A stretch of DNA of 42,185 nt. Origin: an uncultured Clostridia bacterium. GTDB lineage: Bacteria > Bacillota > Clostridia > Oscillospirales > CAG-272. The stretch spans positions 1-42,185 of the forward strand of contig CANRIL010000023.1 of assembly GCA_947630625.1 (NCBI GenBank), read 5' to 3'. Shown here one piece after another: positions 16,895-26,395 of the stretch. The first letter of the stretch is position 1. Every line of letters starts with the position of its first letter. The position numbers were made by a program, and so were the translations under genes. The notes under the pieces were generated by a model. The model did not search any database and was not told the DNA's origin. It saw only the letters and a list, made by a program, of their open reading frames with translations.

Positions 16895-17143
16895 TCAGAA
16901 CGTTCTGACAAGCTTTTTCATCTCGTCGCGCGTGCAGACGGCGCGCGCCCGGCGAATGATGTTGTCCTGCTCCTCTGTCGAGAGGTTTGTAAATCGCGCG
17001 AGCGCGGCGGTGTCCTGCGCGAGCGCCATCGCGAGCCCTTCCGGAAGCGCTGAATAATCTCCGTCCGGCATACGGGAGACGTTGTCTGCCGAAATTCCGC
17101 CCTCGAGCGGATAAAATGATATATCTTCAGAAAAATTTTTCAT
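16895..17143 (-). CDS. Small helical protein (82 aa)
   Basis: An 82-aa acidic, helical, soluble protein. The C-terminal 50 residues (ALPEGLAMALAQDTAALARF, then LSTEEQDNIIRRA and RDEMKKLV) match a pattern I know from many small Clostridia proteins and from the C-terminal helices of YdeI/OmpD-associated proteins. A function is not established from sequence. AAAGGA lies upstream of the ATG, and a terminator follows the stop. It stands alone between the GH2 gene and the esterase, both on the same strand. Confidence 0.7.
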   Translation of the reverse strand: MKNFSEDISFYPLEGGISADNVSRMPDGDYSALPEGLAMALAQDTAALARFTNLSTEEQDNIIRRARAVCTRDEMKKLVRTF

Positions 17144-17282
17144 TTTCGCTTATGTTCCTTTCCGGGGAAGAAATTCTCCCCGAAATTATTTTTCCGCGCC
17201 GCCGCGTCCTGTATTCCGGAAAATCTTAGAGCTCGTCAAGGCTTCGTTTTCAAGATGCGCGGGAAGAATCCCGATGTGCCGA

Positions 17283-17324
17283 AAAAATACAAAAAGCGCG
17301 GGAGAAAAATCTCGCCCGCGCTTT
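17283..17324 (-). terminator. Rho-independent terminator after the esterase gene
   Basis: On the minus strand, perfect 10-bp arms aaagcgcggg/cccgcgcttt (17293-17302 and 17315-17324) are followed by TTGTATTTTTTC. It lies eight bases after the stop at 17333. Confidence 0.9.
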
Positions 17325-17332
17325 ATGCACGC

Positions 17333-18385
17333 TCATAAATATTTTTCAATAAATTCAGCCATTCCGTCGCCGACCCAGACGTGACCGCCGCCGTGGACGC
17401 TGTGAACAAGGCGGTCATCGGCGTCAAACAGCGAGTACGCGCTTTTTGCGATCTTTACCTGCGAATACACGTTTTCGATCCCGGACGCGCCGTTCAGCTT
17501 GTCGTTCACGCCTGATTCGATGAACAGCGGACGCGGCGCTATCATGGCTCCGATATCGCCCATGTCTACCGTTTCGTAAAGGTACGGGGCGTAGTTGCAG
17601 CCGCAGTTTCCGGGCTGAAGCATCAACGCGTCGCGGAAGCCGTAAAAGTATCCGCTCGTGATCGCGAGCGAAACGCGGCGGTCAAGCGCCGCGAAATAAA
17701 TCGTCTGCTCGCCTCCGCCGCTCATTCCGGCGCAGCCGATCCTTCCCGGGTCGATTTCGGGTATCGTCAGAAGAAAGTCGAGCAGGCGGCAAAGGTCCCA
17801 CACCATCCCGCCGATTGGCGAGAGCCCGAGACATATGCCCGCGCCGAGCATTTCACGGTGCGAATTTTCGCGCTCCCTGCCGTCGCCCTGATGCGAACCT
17901 TCGCGGCGTTCGCCCGCGCCGCGCGCGTCGGGTGCGGCGATGTAGCAGCCGCGGCGCGCCATCATTACCCCAAACGAGCAGGAGCCGTCGCGCTCGACGA
18001 GCGTACCGTCGGAAGTCCCGCCGGGAATCCCGGCGGGACGAAATCCGAGATTTTCATCCTTCGCGCCGCCGTGGCCGTGCGGATTGATTATTGCGGAGCC
18101 GTTCGGCTTATCGGGAACGAGCAGGTAAAACGGCATTATCACGGTCGGCTCCGTCTCGATCAGCCACCGCTCGCGGACAAATCCGTCATAGCGGCGTCTT
18201 TCGGTCAGCGTCGGGTGCGGCTCCGTCGGCAGAGCGCGGGTGAGTCCGATTATTTCAGAGAGGCGCGACGAGGTGCGCGCGTACCATTCTTCGTGTTCCT
18301 CAACCGTTTTTGCGCTGTACGCGTACTGCCGCGCGAACCGCTCAAAGCGCAGGCGCATGTATTCTTCCGTCGTGTAATACATCAA
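17333..18385 (-). CDS. Alpha/beta hydrolase, acetyl-xylan-esterase-like
   Basis: A 350-aa alpha/beta hydrolase of the acetyl-esterase/dienelactone-hydrolase-like group. The nucleophile elbow is GMSGGG (Ser222), the acid is probably Asp295 in ESGVNDKL, and His335 in VHGGGHVW completes the triad. The oxyanion region is INPHGHGG (about 100-107). An N-terminal helical extension (YYTTEEYMRLRFERFARQYAY) precedes the core. There is no signal peptide. In a glycan-degrading neighbourhood (GH2, GH43) the likely job is deacetylation of imported oligosaccharides, but the substrate cannot be read from sequence. Confidence 0.8.
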   Translation of the reverse strand: MMYYTTEEYMRLRFERFARQYAYSAKTVEEHEEWYARTSSRLSEIIGLTRALPTEPHPTLTERRRYDGFVRERWLIETEPTVIMPFYLLVPDKPNGSAIINPHGHGGAKDENLGFRPAGIPGGTSDGTLVERDGSCSFGVMMARRGCYIAAPDARGAGERREGSHQGDGRERENSHREMLGAGICLGLSPIGGMVWDLCRLLDFLLTIPEIDPGRIGCAGMSGGGEQTIYFAALDRRVSLAITSGYFYGFRDALMLQPGNCGCNYAPYLYETVDMGDIGAMIAPRPLFIESGVNDKLNGASGIENVYSQVKIAKSAYSLFDADDRLVHSVHGGGHVWVGDGMAEFIEKYL

Positions 18386-18398
18386 AAATCCCCCGCTT

Positions 18399-19727
18399 TT
18401 ATTCTTCGTCGTCGTAATCCTCGTCGTCCTCGTCGTCGCCCGAACCGCCCTGGAACAAAGTCGATATTGCGACGCCGTTTCTTACATCCTCGATCGCCTG
18501 ATCGTGCTCCGATTTCGTTTCGGAGAAGACCGAATATCCGTCATTGTTGGCGACAAAGTAGTAGTAATTTGTCGATCTCGGATAGATCGCGTATATGATG
18601 GCGTTGTAGCCGGGGTTGCAGATGGGTCCCGGCGGCAGGCCGTTGTGCTTATACGTGTTGTAAGGCGAATCGTATTCGGTGCCGGTCAGCGTTTCGGGGC
18701 GCGAGCCGAGATTGTGCTCCATCGCGTACATTATAGTCGCGTCCGATTCGAGCGTGGGATACGAATCCGCGTGATCGAGCCTGTTGTGGAAGACCGAGGA
18801 CACGAGCGCGTATTCGGAGAGGTATTTTGCCTCCGTCTGGATCATCGAGGCGAGCGTTATCGCCTCGTCGACCGTCATTCCGACAGATGCGACGTAGTTG
18901 CGGTACGATTCCTCGAATTTGGAGTCAAAGTTGTCGAGCAGCTTTGAGATGACCTCGACCTCGGTCGCATCGGAATAAAAGAAATATGTGTCGGGGAAGA
19001 GGTAGCCGTCAAGACGGTAGAAACGGTCCTCCGACCAGCCGGTCTGCTCGAGTTCGTTTATGAACCAGTAATTGTAATCCTCGCCCCAGTCGTAGTTGTT
19101 GATCGCCTCGACGAAGCCTTCTTTCGTCCCGATGCCGTATTCATCGACGAAAAGGTTTATTATCGCGTCCGTCGTCATGCCTTCCGGTATTGTAACGGAC
19201 ACGACCGTGACCTCGGACGACGGCTTCAGCGCCTCGAGCAGCTGACTGTAATTCAGCGTTGTCGAAAGCGAATAATCTCCCGCCAGATAGACGCCGTAAA
19301 AATCGCTGTTCTTGTTTTCCGTAAATTCACAGTAGATTTTAAATATGCCGGGATATGAGATAAGCCCGTTTTCGTAGAAGATATCGGCGACATCGTTGAG
19401 CGTCGCCATTTCCGGGATCGTGACATCAATTACCTCCTCGTCCTTGACGAGGGCAAAAATGTCGTTCCCGACGGGAATGACGAAGAAAAACGCGAGCGCC
19501 ACGCCCGTCACGATGACGACGGTGATATATACGATCCCCTTGACCGCGCCGATGATGGTGCCGATGAAGGGATTTTTCGCGTCGGACGACTTCGGGGACT
19601 TCTTTTTGACCTCCCCGTCGCCGCCCGCCTCATCGGGTATGACGGCTTTGCCCGTCCGCGTCATGTCCGGCTTGCGGTCTGACGGCTGCGAGGGTGTGCG
19701 TTCTTTCTTTTCAGGTGATTCGTTCAT
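18399..19727 (-). CDS. mltG: Endolytic murein transglycosylase MltG
   Basis: A 442-aa YceG/MltG family protein that cuts nascent peptidoglycan strands at the membrane. A charged cytoplasmic N-terminus is followed by one transmembrane helix (about 55-85), a LysM-like region (about 95-180) and the catalytic domain, with RLDGYLFPDTYFF (about 238-250) and SMIQTEAKYLSEY containing the catalytic Glu299. The start at 19727 (MNESPEKK) is chosen over an upstream in-frame ATG because the sequence before it looks non-coding; its ribosome site is weak (AAAGGA about 16 nt away). The C-terminus is an unusual acidic tail (GDDEDDEDYDDEE). Confidence 0.92.
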   Translation of the reverse strand: MNESPEKKERTPSQPSDRKPDMTRTGKAVIPDEAGGDGEVKKKSPKSSDAKNPFIGTIIGAVKGIVYITVVIVTGVALAFFFVIPVGNDIFALVKDEEVIDVTIPEMATLNDVADIFYENGLISYPGIFKIYCEFTENKNSDFYGVYLAGDYSLSTTLNYSQLLEALKPSSEVTVVSVTIPEGMTTDAIINLFVDEYGIGTKEGFVEAINNYDWGEDYNYWFINELEQTGWSEDRFYRLDGYLFPDTYFFYSDATEVEVISKLLDNFDSKFEESYRNYVASVGMTVDEAITLASMIQTEAKYLSEYALVSSVFHNRLDHADSYPTLESDATIMYAMEHNLGSRPETLTGTEYDSPYNTYKHNGLPPGPICNPGYNAIIYAIYPRSTNYYYFVANNDGYSVFSETKSEHDQAIEDVRNGVAISTLFQGGSGDDEDDEDYDDEE

Positions 19728-19863
19728 TTTTGTTTTAACACATTCCTTTCGGTGCGCGTAAAACACGCTGATGCGCCCGCCGCAAAATTGCGCCGCGGGT
19801 ATTGACAAATTTGCGGGCTGCGGCTGCCTCACCCGTATGATTTTGAGCTGTTATGCGCCGCAG

Positions 19864-20775
19864 CTATATCGCCTGCGGAAGCAGTACAGCGAGAATATAT
19901 ATGAGCAGGCAGGCGGCAAACGGTATCGTCATCACCGCGTAAACGGGCGGCGTGCGCTCCGATTTCGGCTTCACGTAGTCGCTCCTCTCGCCCTGGATGC
20001 CGTAATTTTTATATAGTCTGCCCGCCTCGCCGAACATAAGGGAGAGGGCGAGCAGCGAGAGAGATATGACGATGAAGGCGAATACGACGATGTTGCGCGG
20101 CTGGAGGATGCTGTTCCAGATGTAGTCTTCAAAGAACAGACTGAAGACGTTGTTCAGCGCGTGCACTGCCATCGCGGCGAGGATCGAGCGGCAAGCGTAA
20201 GCCGTTATCGCGAGTATCACGCCGGAGACGAAATATACGGGGAACAGCTTGAGGTCAAAGTGCAGCATCGTGAACAGGAGCGAACTGTAAACGACGGCGG
20301 CGGGAATGCCGCAGTCCTCGTATTCGGCGAGCATGATGCCGCGGAATACGAGCTCTTCCGTTATCGCGGGGAAGACGGCAAAGGCGAGGGCGGAAAACAT
20401 GACGTTTTCGCCGTACCCGGCGTCCGGCGCGTATGATTCGTATATGTCGGTGATCTCGAGCGAATAATCAAACAGCGCGTATATTCCGAGCTTTATGGCG
20501 CAGGAGACGAGCATAAGCGCCGCCGCTGCAAGCAGAATGAACGGCAGGCAGCCCGGCTCGAACAGGCGAAACCTGATCGCGCGCGAATACCCCTCTCCGC
20601 GCAGGCGGCAGAAGCAGAGCGCCGGCAGCGCAAATATCAGAAGCTCAAGTATTATGACGGAGAGGTACGGATTTGTGTCCCCGAACAGCGCGGGGTCGAT
20701 AAATCCGGAGCCGAGGAGCAGGAGAAATATCACGGCGGCAAGCGTTGGCGCCGCGTTGACTGATTTAATTTTCAA
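19864..20775 (-). CDS. CPBP-family intramembrane metalloprotease
   Basis: A 303-aa polytopic membrane protein with about eight hydrophobic segments. It contains the three CPBP (CAAX protease and bacteriocin-processing, Abi) motifs: EELVFRG (Glu140-Glu141...Arg145), FTMLH (His172) and HALNN (His205). These residues bind the catalytic metal in the membrane. The target is unknown; family members process prenylated proteins, bacteriocins or signalling proteins. The start overlaps the end of the cyclo-ligase gene by 11 nt, so the two are probably translated together. Confidence 0.9.
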   Translation of the reverse strand: MKIKSVNAAPTLAAVIFLLLLGSGFIDPALFGDTNPYLSVIILELLIFALPALCFCRLRGEGYSRAIRFRLFEPGCLPFILLAAAALMLVSCAIKLGIYALFDYSLEITDIYESYAPDAGYGENVMFSALAFAVFPAITEELVFRGIMLAEYEDCGIPAAVVYSSLLFTMLHFDLKLFPVYFVSGVILAITAYACRSILAAMAVHALNNVFSLFFEDYIWNSILQPRNIVVFAFIVISLSLLALSLMFGEAGRLYKNYGIQGERSDYVKPKSERTPPVYAVMTIPFAACLLIYILAVLLPQAI

Positions 20776-21367
20776 TCGTTGACCGCACTCCCTTTTCGGT
20801 TATGATGAGTCCGGCTCTTATGTCGTATCGACCGTGCGGCAGACTCGGAACGATGAAGTCGGAAAAGATCACGCCGATGACGGAGCCGCTGTATGCGTTG
20901 AAAAATCTGTCATAGTAGCCTCCGCCGTAGCCGAGGCGGTACCCGGCGCGGTCAAACGCGATCGCCGGAGCGAACGCGAGTGAGCCGCGCTTGTCGGACT
21001 GCGGCTCATAGAGCGGCGCGTCCTCATCCGGTTCAAGCAGACCGAAGCTGCCGGGATGAAGCTCGTCGGGGCTCTTTATGATGTGATATGTCATATAGGC
21101 GAAGGAATCCTCCGGACGGTGACAGCGCGGGTAAGCGACAGATTTCCCCATCTCCCACGCCGCCTCGGCGATTGGCGTTACATCAACTTCAACGGGTTTC
21201 GGCGCGTAAAGAAGTATCGTTTCCGCGAGGCGGAAGCCTGATAGTGATACGGCGCGGTCACAGATCGCGCGGCTCATTGACTGACGCTTTTCCGGAGGGA
21301 TAGCCTCGCGTTCGGCGAGCAGCTTGGCGCGGAGTTCTGCTTTTTGTGCTTTCATGTAGTTCATCAT
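20765..21367 (-). CDS. 5-formyltetrahydrofolate cyclo-ligase
   Basis: A 200-aa enzyme that converts 5-formyl-THF to 5,10-methenyl-THF with ATP. Diagnostic features are the basic N-terminus (KAQKAELRAKLLAERE), the ATP-binding segment LLYAPKPVEVD and LGYGGGYYDRF, the family signature. AAAGGA lies nine bases before the ATG at 21367. Length is normal for the family (180-200 aa). It overlaps the CPBP protease gene downstream and follows the DJ-1 gene in a minus-strand housekeeping group. Confidence 0.95.
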   Translation of the reverse strand: MMNYMKAQKAELRAKLLAEREAIPPEKRQSMSRAICDRAVSLSGFRLAETILLYAPKPVEVDVTPIAEAAWEMGKSVAYPRCHRPEDSFAYMTYHIIKSPDELHPGSFGLLEPDEDAPLYEPQSDKRGSLAFAPAIAFDRAGYRLGYGGGYYDRFFNAYSGSVIGVIFSDFIVPSLPHGRYDIRAGLIITEKGVRSTIEN

Positions 21368-21399
21368 GTCGACCGATCCTTTCGTTTGATTTTTGTTTC

Positions 21400-21948
21400 T
21401 TATGCTTCGTATATAACGGCGCGGGCGACCGCGTCCGCTTTGTCCTTTCCAAACAGCGCGCGCACGAGCGCAAGCCCGAACGGCAGCGCCGCGCCTGCCG
21501 AGCGCGCCGTGATGATCTTTCCGTCAACGACGACGGGCGCGTTCTTAACGTCTGCTCCGGCGAGCGTGTCCTCGTATCCGGGATAACATACGGCGCGGTG
21601 CCCTTTAAGGTATCCGCGTTTTCCGAGAATATAGGGGGCGGCACAGATAGCGGCGATATATGCGCCGGAATCGGATGCTTTGGCAATTGCCGATGATACC
21701 GCCTCGGACGCGAAGAGATTGTCAGCTCCGGGCATGCCGCCGGGGAGAATTACCATTTCGATGTCGTCGGTGACAAGCTCGGCTTCGGAAATGTCGGCAG
21801 TTATCGTGATGCCGTGAGAGCCGCGGACAGCGAGCGTGTCCGTACCGACGGCGACGGTGCGCACGTCGGCTCCCGCGCGGCGGAGCATGTCGAGCGGGCA
21901 GACGGCTTCCGTCTCTTCAAAACCGTTTGCAAGAAACATGTAGATCAT
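21400..21948 (-). CDS. DJ-1/PfpI family protein
   Basis: A 182-aa DJ-1/ThiJ/PfpI superfamily protein. GFEETEAV (about 9-16) carries the conserved Glu and YIAAICAAP places the reactive Cys at about residue 102 in the nucleophile elbow, matching the YajL/DJ-1 branch. ILPGGMPG precedes it. Family members act as protein or nucleotide deglycases or redox chaperones; which applies is unknown. The start at 21948 is set by AGAGGA six bases upstream and by the family's normal N-terminus; the frame is open further upstream but that part overlaps the kinase gene. Confidence 0.92.
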   Translation of the reverse strand: MIYMFLANGFEETEAVCPLDMLRRAGADVRTVAVGTDTLAVRGSHGITITADISEAELVTDDIEMVILPGGMPGADNLFASEAVSSAIAKASDSGAYIAAICAAPYILGKRGYLKGHRAVCYPGYEDTLAGADVKNAPVVVDGKIITARSAGAALPFGLALVRALFGKDKADAVARAVIYEA

Positions 21949-21991
21949 ATAAAGTCCTCTGAATTTTAAAATGATTATAATATTAAAAGCG

Positions 21992-22669
21992 TCAAAGCCC
22001 AAGGGCGTCGTCGACGATTTTTCTGATGTCATCAAATATCTCCCCGCGCGTCCGCATCGCGGCGCCTTTTTTGTCTGCGCAGTTGACGGGGACCCAGCCG
22101 AGCGCGCCGCAGGCGTATTTTCCCGCCTCGTAGCTGCGGCGGAGAAAATCGCCGTCCGATTCATGTATATCGCGGGCGCGGCCCGTATCTTTTGAACGGC
22201 TCTCTATCATAGAGAGCGAAATTTCCGGCGGAAGTTCGAGAAATATGACAGTGTCGGGAGAGGGAAGGGACAGTTTATCGTATTCGAAATCGAAGAGCCA
22301 ATGGAGAAATCCGTCCCATTCGCTGCGCGGCAGCTTTGAGAGCTGGTGGATCGCGTTTGCGGTCGTATATCTGTCCGCGATAAGCACGGTGTCGGGGTCA
22401 AGAAAGTCCTTTTTCCAGTCGGTGACGAACGAGACGTACCTGTCGGCGGCGAAAAACATCGAGGCGGCGTATGCGTTTGTGTCGTCGGGCGAGGCGCCGA
22501 GCCTGCCTTCGAGATACATGCGGACGAAAAACGAGCTGTCACTGCTGTATGCGGGGAAGTCGAGCTTGCGGACGCGGAGCCCGCGTCCCGTAAGATAATC
22601 GGCTAAAAGCTCATACTGCGTGTGCTTGCCTGAGCCGTCAAGTCCGTCTATGGCAAAAAATTTTTTCAT
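21992..22669 (-). CDS. Thymidylate-kinase-like nucleoside monophosphate kinase
   Basis: A 225-aa P-loop kinase. IDGLDGSGKHTQ (residues about 7-18) is the Walker A of thymidylate kinases, KLDFPAY contributes the substrate-binding FP, and LIADRYTTAN is the DRY motif. The LID region follows (MIESRSKDTGRARDIHE). Family role: dTMP plus ATP to dTDP. The sequence is more divergent than typical Tmk (His in place of Ser/Thr after the P-loop Lys, extra aromatic segment WLFDFEYDKL), so I leave the symbol blank. It lies 12 nt after the zinc-ribbon gene. Confidence 0.85.
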   Translation of the reverse strand: MKKFFAIDGLDGSGKHTQYELLADYLTGRGLRVRKLDFPAYSSDSSFFVRMYLEGRLGASPDDTNAYAASMFFAADRYVSFVTDWKKDFLDPDTVLIADRYTTANAIHQLSKLPRSEWDGFLHWLFDFEYDKLSLPSPDTVIFLELPPEISLSMIESRSKDTGRARDIHESDGDFLRRSYEAGKYACGALGWVPVNCADKKGAAMRTRGEIFDDIRKIVDDALGL

Positions 22670-22681
22670 CTTCCGTGCCGT

Positions 22682-23005
22682 TTATTTCTTCGCGCGTCTG
22701 TTTTTGTCGGAGAACCTGACGATCCTGTACACGACGAACGCGACGAGAAGCGTGGCGACGATCGCGCCGAGCGTATAGAACAGCACGCGCACGCTGAAAA
22801 ACATCGTGAGAACGACGAGGACGGCGATCACCGCGACGACGGCGGCAGTCCCGATCGCGGCGCGCAGCTTCAGCTTGCGCGCACGGCGCGCGACCTCGCT
22901 TTCGGATAAGGTGTCTCCCTCGCGAAAGCGGTGACCGCATTCGCATACCGTCGCCGTCGGCGGGTTTATGGCGTGGCAGACGGGACATTGTTTGTTTTCC
23001 GCCAT
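22682..23005 (-). CDS. Zinc-ribbon membrane protein (107 aa)
   Basis: A 107-aa protein with an N-terminal zinc ribbon (CPVCHAINPPTATVCECGHRF, four Cys in two pairs), a short basic linker, and two adjacent transmembrane helices (about 48-68 and 74-94), ending in a basic tail. Such small ribbon-plus-TM proteins are common in Bacillota and unassigned. It is sandwiched between ftsK and the kinase gene on the same strand. Confidence 0.85.
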   Translation of the reverse strand: MAENKQCPVCHAINPPTATVCECGHRFREGDTLSESEVARRARKLKLRAAIGTAAVVAVIAVLVVLTMFFSVRVLFYTLGAIVATLLVAFVVYRIVRFSDKNRRAKK

Positions 23006-23074
23006 AGTCAGATCACTTCCTTATATTTATTGCGTTTTTGTTTTGTTATATGTTAACTATGCCCGTGCAGAGCG

Positions 23075-25792
23075 TCAGTCGAACGTGCCTCTCAGTACAA
23101 GCTCCTGGAATTCCTGACGGGAGATGAGCACCTCGCGGGGACGGGGACCGTCCGGCGCGCCGACGTAGCCGAGCGCCTCCATCCGGTCTATCAGCTTTGC
23201 GGCGCGGCCATAGCCGAGCGAGAGCCTTCTCTGTATGAGCGAGGTCGAGATTTTGCCTGAATCGACGGCAAGCTCAAGCGCCTGACGGAGCATCGGGTCC
23301 TCCGCGCCGGAAATGTCGCCGCCGGCGTCGTCGGCAGAGGCGCGGCCTTTTTTGCCGTTTCCGCACTGGCGCGCCGCCTCCTCGATCCCTTCCATGGCAG
23401 TTTCGTCGTAGTGCGGGGAGGGGCAGATGCCCTTCAAAAAATCGGTGATCTTTTCAACTTCCGAGTCGCTGACGAACGCGCCCTGCACGCGCTGCGGCTT
23501 CATGACGCCGACGGGAGCGTAGAGCATATCGCCGCGGCCGAGCAGTTTTTCGGCTCCGGCGCCGTCTATTATCGTGCGGCTGTCGACTTGCGACGATGTC
23601 TTGCACGAGATGCGCGAGGGGATATTCGCCTTGATCAGACCTGTTATTACGTCGACGGAGGGGCGCTGCGTGCCTATGATGAGGTGCATTCCGGCAGCTC
23701 TTCCCATCTGCGCGATGCGGCAGATCGAGGTTTCAACGTCGTCGGGAGCCGTCATCATGAGGTCGGCAAGCTCGTCGATTATTATGACGATGAACGGCAT
23801 GAAGGGCTTTTCGGGGTCGTTTGCCGTAACTTCATTATAGCCCTGTATGTTGCGGACGCCGACGCTCTCGATCATTTCATACCGGCGTTCCATTTCGCCG
23901 ACAGCCCATGAGAGCGTTCCGGCGGCCTTCTTCGGGTCGTTGATGACGGGAACGTGCAGGTGCGGGATACCGTTGTAGACGCCGAACTCGACCTTTTTTG
24001 GGTCGATCATGATCAGGCGCACCTCGTCCGGCCTTGCCTTATACAGCATGCTGACGACTATCGAATTTATGCAGACTGATTTGCCCATGCCCGTCGCGCC
24101 GGCGACGAGCAGATGGGGCATTTTTGAGATGTCGCAGTAGACGGGCGCGCCGGCAACGTCGGAGCCGAGCGCAGTCAGAAGGCGGCTGTCAGAGCTCGTG
24201 AATTCTTCGTTCTCAAGCAGGCCGCGCAGATAAACATTTTCGCGGACGCGGTTCGGCACCTCTACGCCGACGGCGGCTTTTCCGGGGATCGGCGCCTCAA
24301 TGCGGACGCCAGGGGCGGCGAGCGAAAGTGCGATATCGTCCGCAAGATTTGAGATGGCGCGGACGCGCGTTCCCGATTCGGGCGTCAGCTCGTAGCGCGT
24401 GATCGTGGGGCCGTGAGAGACGTTTGAAATTTTCGTTCTGACGTTGAAGCTGCGAAGCGTGTCTATAAGTCGCTGCGCGTTTTCCTTAAGCTCGTCGACG
24501 TTTGCGGCCGTCGCCGCTTTCGGCTCGGCAAGCAGCTCGAGCGGGGGAAATCTGTATTCCGGCTCCGGCACGGGTTCTGCCGCGGCAGCCGCGCCGCCCT
24601 CGCCCGAAAGGTCGAGTTCGTCTCCGGCGTCGGAGATCGTCTGTTTCCGCGCGTCGAGCGCGTCATCCGGGTCATCATCGTCCGTGCCGCTGTCCGTGTT
24701 CTCGGACGGATGAAGCAGGCCGATAGAATCCGGGTCTACGAATATGCTTTTTAGGTCAATGTCGTCGTCTTTTTCTGATACGGGCGAAAGAGAAACCTTT
24801 TTCGGCTTCTTTTTCGCTTCCTCGGCGTAATCCTTGGTGTCGTCAGTCTGGGCGGTTTCCATATCCTTTGAGCGGATCTGCTGCTCGCCGTAGCGCTCAA
24901 ACGTGCGGCGCTGGACTTCATCGAATATTCTCGCGTCGATCTCGTCCTGGTCTGTCGGTTCGTCCGTGCGCTTTGGCGTTTCTTTGCCGGGCTTTGATTT
25001 TCTGTCGGCGGACATGTCAACGTCCGGGTCAAATTTGCTGCCGCGGCGCGGCTTTTTGTCCTGCGCGTCTTCGCCGTTCTCGCCTGACGGCGGCGGCAGC
25101 TGCGCCGCTGCCTCGGCTGCCGCCGCGGCACGCTCTTCCGCGCGCTGACGGTGTGTGTCGCGCGTTTCGATCGCGCGCCCCTTGATCATATGGTATACGG
25201 CGTTAGGCGTGAGCCCGAAGAGAAGCAGGAACAGAACGAATATCACGGCTCCGAGGATTATGAGCGAGATGACTTTGCCGAAGCAGAGCATGAAAAGGGA
25301 GCCGAGAAGCCCGCCGATGACGCCGCCGCCCGAATACGTTATCCCGTTAGTGTATAGATTCGTGATCGAAAAATCAGGTTCGTCCGTCAAAATAATATGG
25401 ATGAACATCGTCAGAAGAAACGCGACGACGGCGGAGACCCAGAACCGCCAGCCGACGCGGCTCCCGCCCGCGCCAGAGCGCCAAAAAACGCCGAGCAGCA
25501 CGAGCAGCACGGGTATCGTATAAGCAGTTATAGAGAACATCCCAAGCAGAAAACTGCGCAGAAACGAGACGAAGATACCCGCATCCGGCAAAACGAGCAC
25601 GAGCAGCACGAGCAGCGCGGACACGTAGAGCACGAACGGGATTATCTGCTGCGTCAGCTCCGACCGGCGGGCGGATGTCTCAGCCATCCTCACCGTCCGT
25701 TTGCCGGAGCCCGGCTTTTCCTGTCCCGACTGTGTTTTCCTTGTGCCCGACGAGGACGCCGGCTTTCTTTCCGTTTGTTTTTTCTCTTCCAT
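23075..25792 (-). CDS. ftsK: DNA translocase FtsK/SpoIIIE
   Basis: A 905-aa hexameric DNA pump that moves chromosome ends through the division or sporulation septum. Four hydrophobic segments fill residues about 46-195. A long charged Ala/Asp-rich linker (about 205-420) follows. The motor has Walker A GATGMGKS (565-572) and Walker B VIIIDELAD (about 669-677). The C-terminal winged-helix gamma domain (about 835-905, GYGRAAKLIDRMEALGYVG) would read KOPS/SRS sites. It is longer than B. subtilis SpoIIIE (787 aa) because of the linker. A promoter at 25874-25902 drives it. Confidence 0.97.
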   Translation of the reverse strand: MEEKKQTERKPASSSGTRKTQSGQEKPGSGKRTVRMAETSARRSELTQQIIPFVLYVSALLVLLVLVLPDAGIFVSFLRSFLLGMFSITAYTIPVLLVLLGVFWRSGAGGSRVGWRFWVSAVVAFLLTMFIHIILTDEPDFSITNLYTNGITYSGGGVIGGLLGSLFMLCFGKVISLIILGAVIFVLFLLLFGLTPNAVYHMIKGRAIETRDTHRQRAEERAAAAAEAAAQLPPPSGENGEDAQDKKPRRGSKFDPDVDMSADRKSKPGKETPKRTDEPTDQDEIDARIFDEVQRRTFERYGEQQIRSKDMETAQTDDTKDYAEEAKKKPKKVSLSPVSEKDDDIDLKSIFVDPDSIGLLHPSENTDSGTDDDDPDDALDARKQTISDAGDELDLSGEGGAAAAAEPVPEPEYRFPPLELLAEPKAATAANVDELKENAQRLIDTLRSFNVRTKISNVSHGPTITRYELTPESGTRVRAISNLADDIALSLAAPGVRIEAPIPGKAAVGVEVPNRVRENVYLRGLLENEEFTSSDSRLLTALGSDVAGAPVYCDISKMPHLLVAGATGMGKSVCINSIVVSMLYKARPDEVRLIMIDPKKVEFGVYNGIPHLHVPVINDPKKAAGTLSWAVGEMERRYEMIESVGVRNIQGYNEVTANDPEKPFMPFIVIIIDELADLMMTAPDDVETSICRIAQMGRAAGMHLIIGTQRPSVDVITGLIKANIPSRISCKTSSQVDSRTIIDGAGAEKLLGRGDMLYAPVGVMKPQRVQGAFVSDSEVEKITDFLKGICPSPHYDETAMEGIEEAARQCGNGKKGRASADDAGGDISGAEDPMLRQALELAVDSGKISTSLIQRRLSLGYGRAAKLIDRMEALGYVGAPDGPRPREVLISRQEFQELVLRGTFD

Positions 25793-25873
25793 ATTATATA
25801 TCAGCCTTCAGAATATAGGTTATAAGGCGGTTTTGTCCGCCGGGTTTTCGCGTCGGAGAATGACTCCGAGTAT

Positions 25874-25902
25874 ATAATAACAGATTTTGAGTTAAAATAC
25901 AA
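25874..25902 (-). promoter_or_regulatory. Promoter for ftsK
   Basis: On the minus strand, TTGTAT (25897-25902), 17 bp, TATTAT (25874-25879), about 80 bp before the ftsK start. It sits in the 140-bp divergent gap shared with the plus-strand TauE/SafE genes. Confidence 0.6.
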
Positions 25903-25932
25903 GTAGTATTGTCACAAAGGAGCTGCGAAACG

Positions 25933-26337
25933 ATGAGATTGGAGTACCACAGTTACAATATATGGATACTTCTGCTCGTCGGAGCCGCCGCCGGTGTGTG
26001 CAACGGTCTGATCGGATGCGGCGGCGGCATTTTCATCGTTTACGCGCTGTCGTATCTTTACAGGTACGACGGCGAGGTCGGGAAAAAGGACGTGTTCGCG
26101 ACTGCGGTCGCCTCGATCCTTCCGATGTCGGCAGTATCCGTTTTCATGTACATGTCAGGCGGGAACGCGCCCGACGCGTCGGGCGCGTACAAATACCTTC
26201 TGCCCGCCGTTATCGGAGGCGCTGTCGGTGCGCTTTTGCTCGACAGGATAAAGTCGCGGCTGCTCGGAAAAATTTTCGCGGCGCTCGTCATGTGGGCTGG
26301 GCTTTCGATGATACTGCGGCGCACGGGAATTTTGTAG
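25933..26337 (+). CDS. TauE/SafE (TSUP) half-transporter, first gene
   Basis: A 134-aa membrane protein with about four helices, equal to one half of a normal TSUP permease (about 250 aa). The glycine motif GLIGCGGGIFIVY (about 28-40) matches the family signature near the start of each repeat. TSUP proteins export sulfite, sulfoacetate or other sulfur anions. AAAGGAG lies nine bases before the ATG at 25933. The second half is encoded 58 bp downstream, so the two products probably form the complete transporter. Confidence 0.85.
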   Translation: MRLEYHSYNIWILLLVGAAAGVCNGLIGCGGGIFIVYALSYLYRYDGEVGKKDVFATAVASILPMSAVSVFMYMSGGNAPDASGAYKYLLPAVIGGAVGALLLDRIKSRLLGKIFAALVMWAGLSMILRRTGIL

Positions 26338-26395
26338 ACGGCGGCTGTTGTATGCCGGACGACCGGCAGCTTTCGCGGCGGGAAAGAGAGGGGCT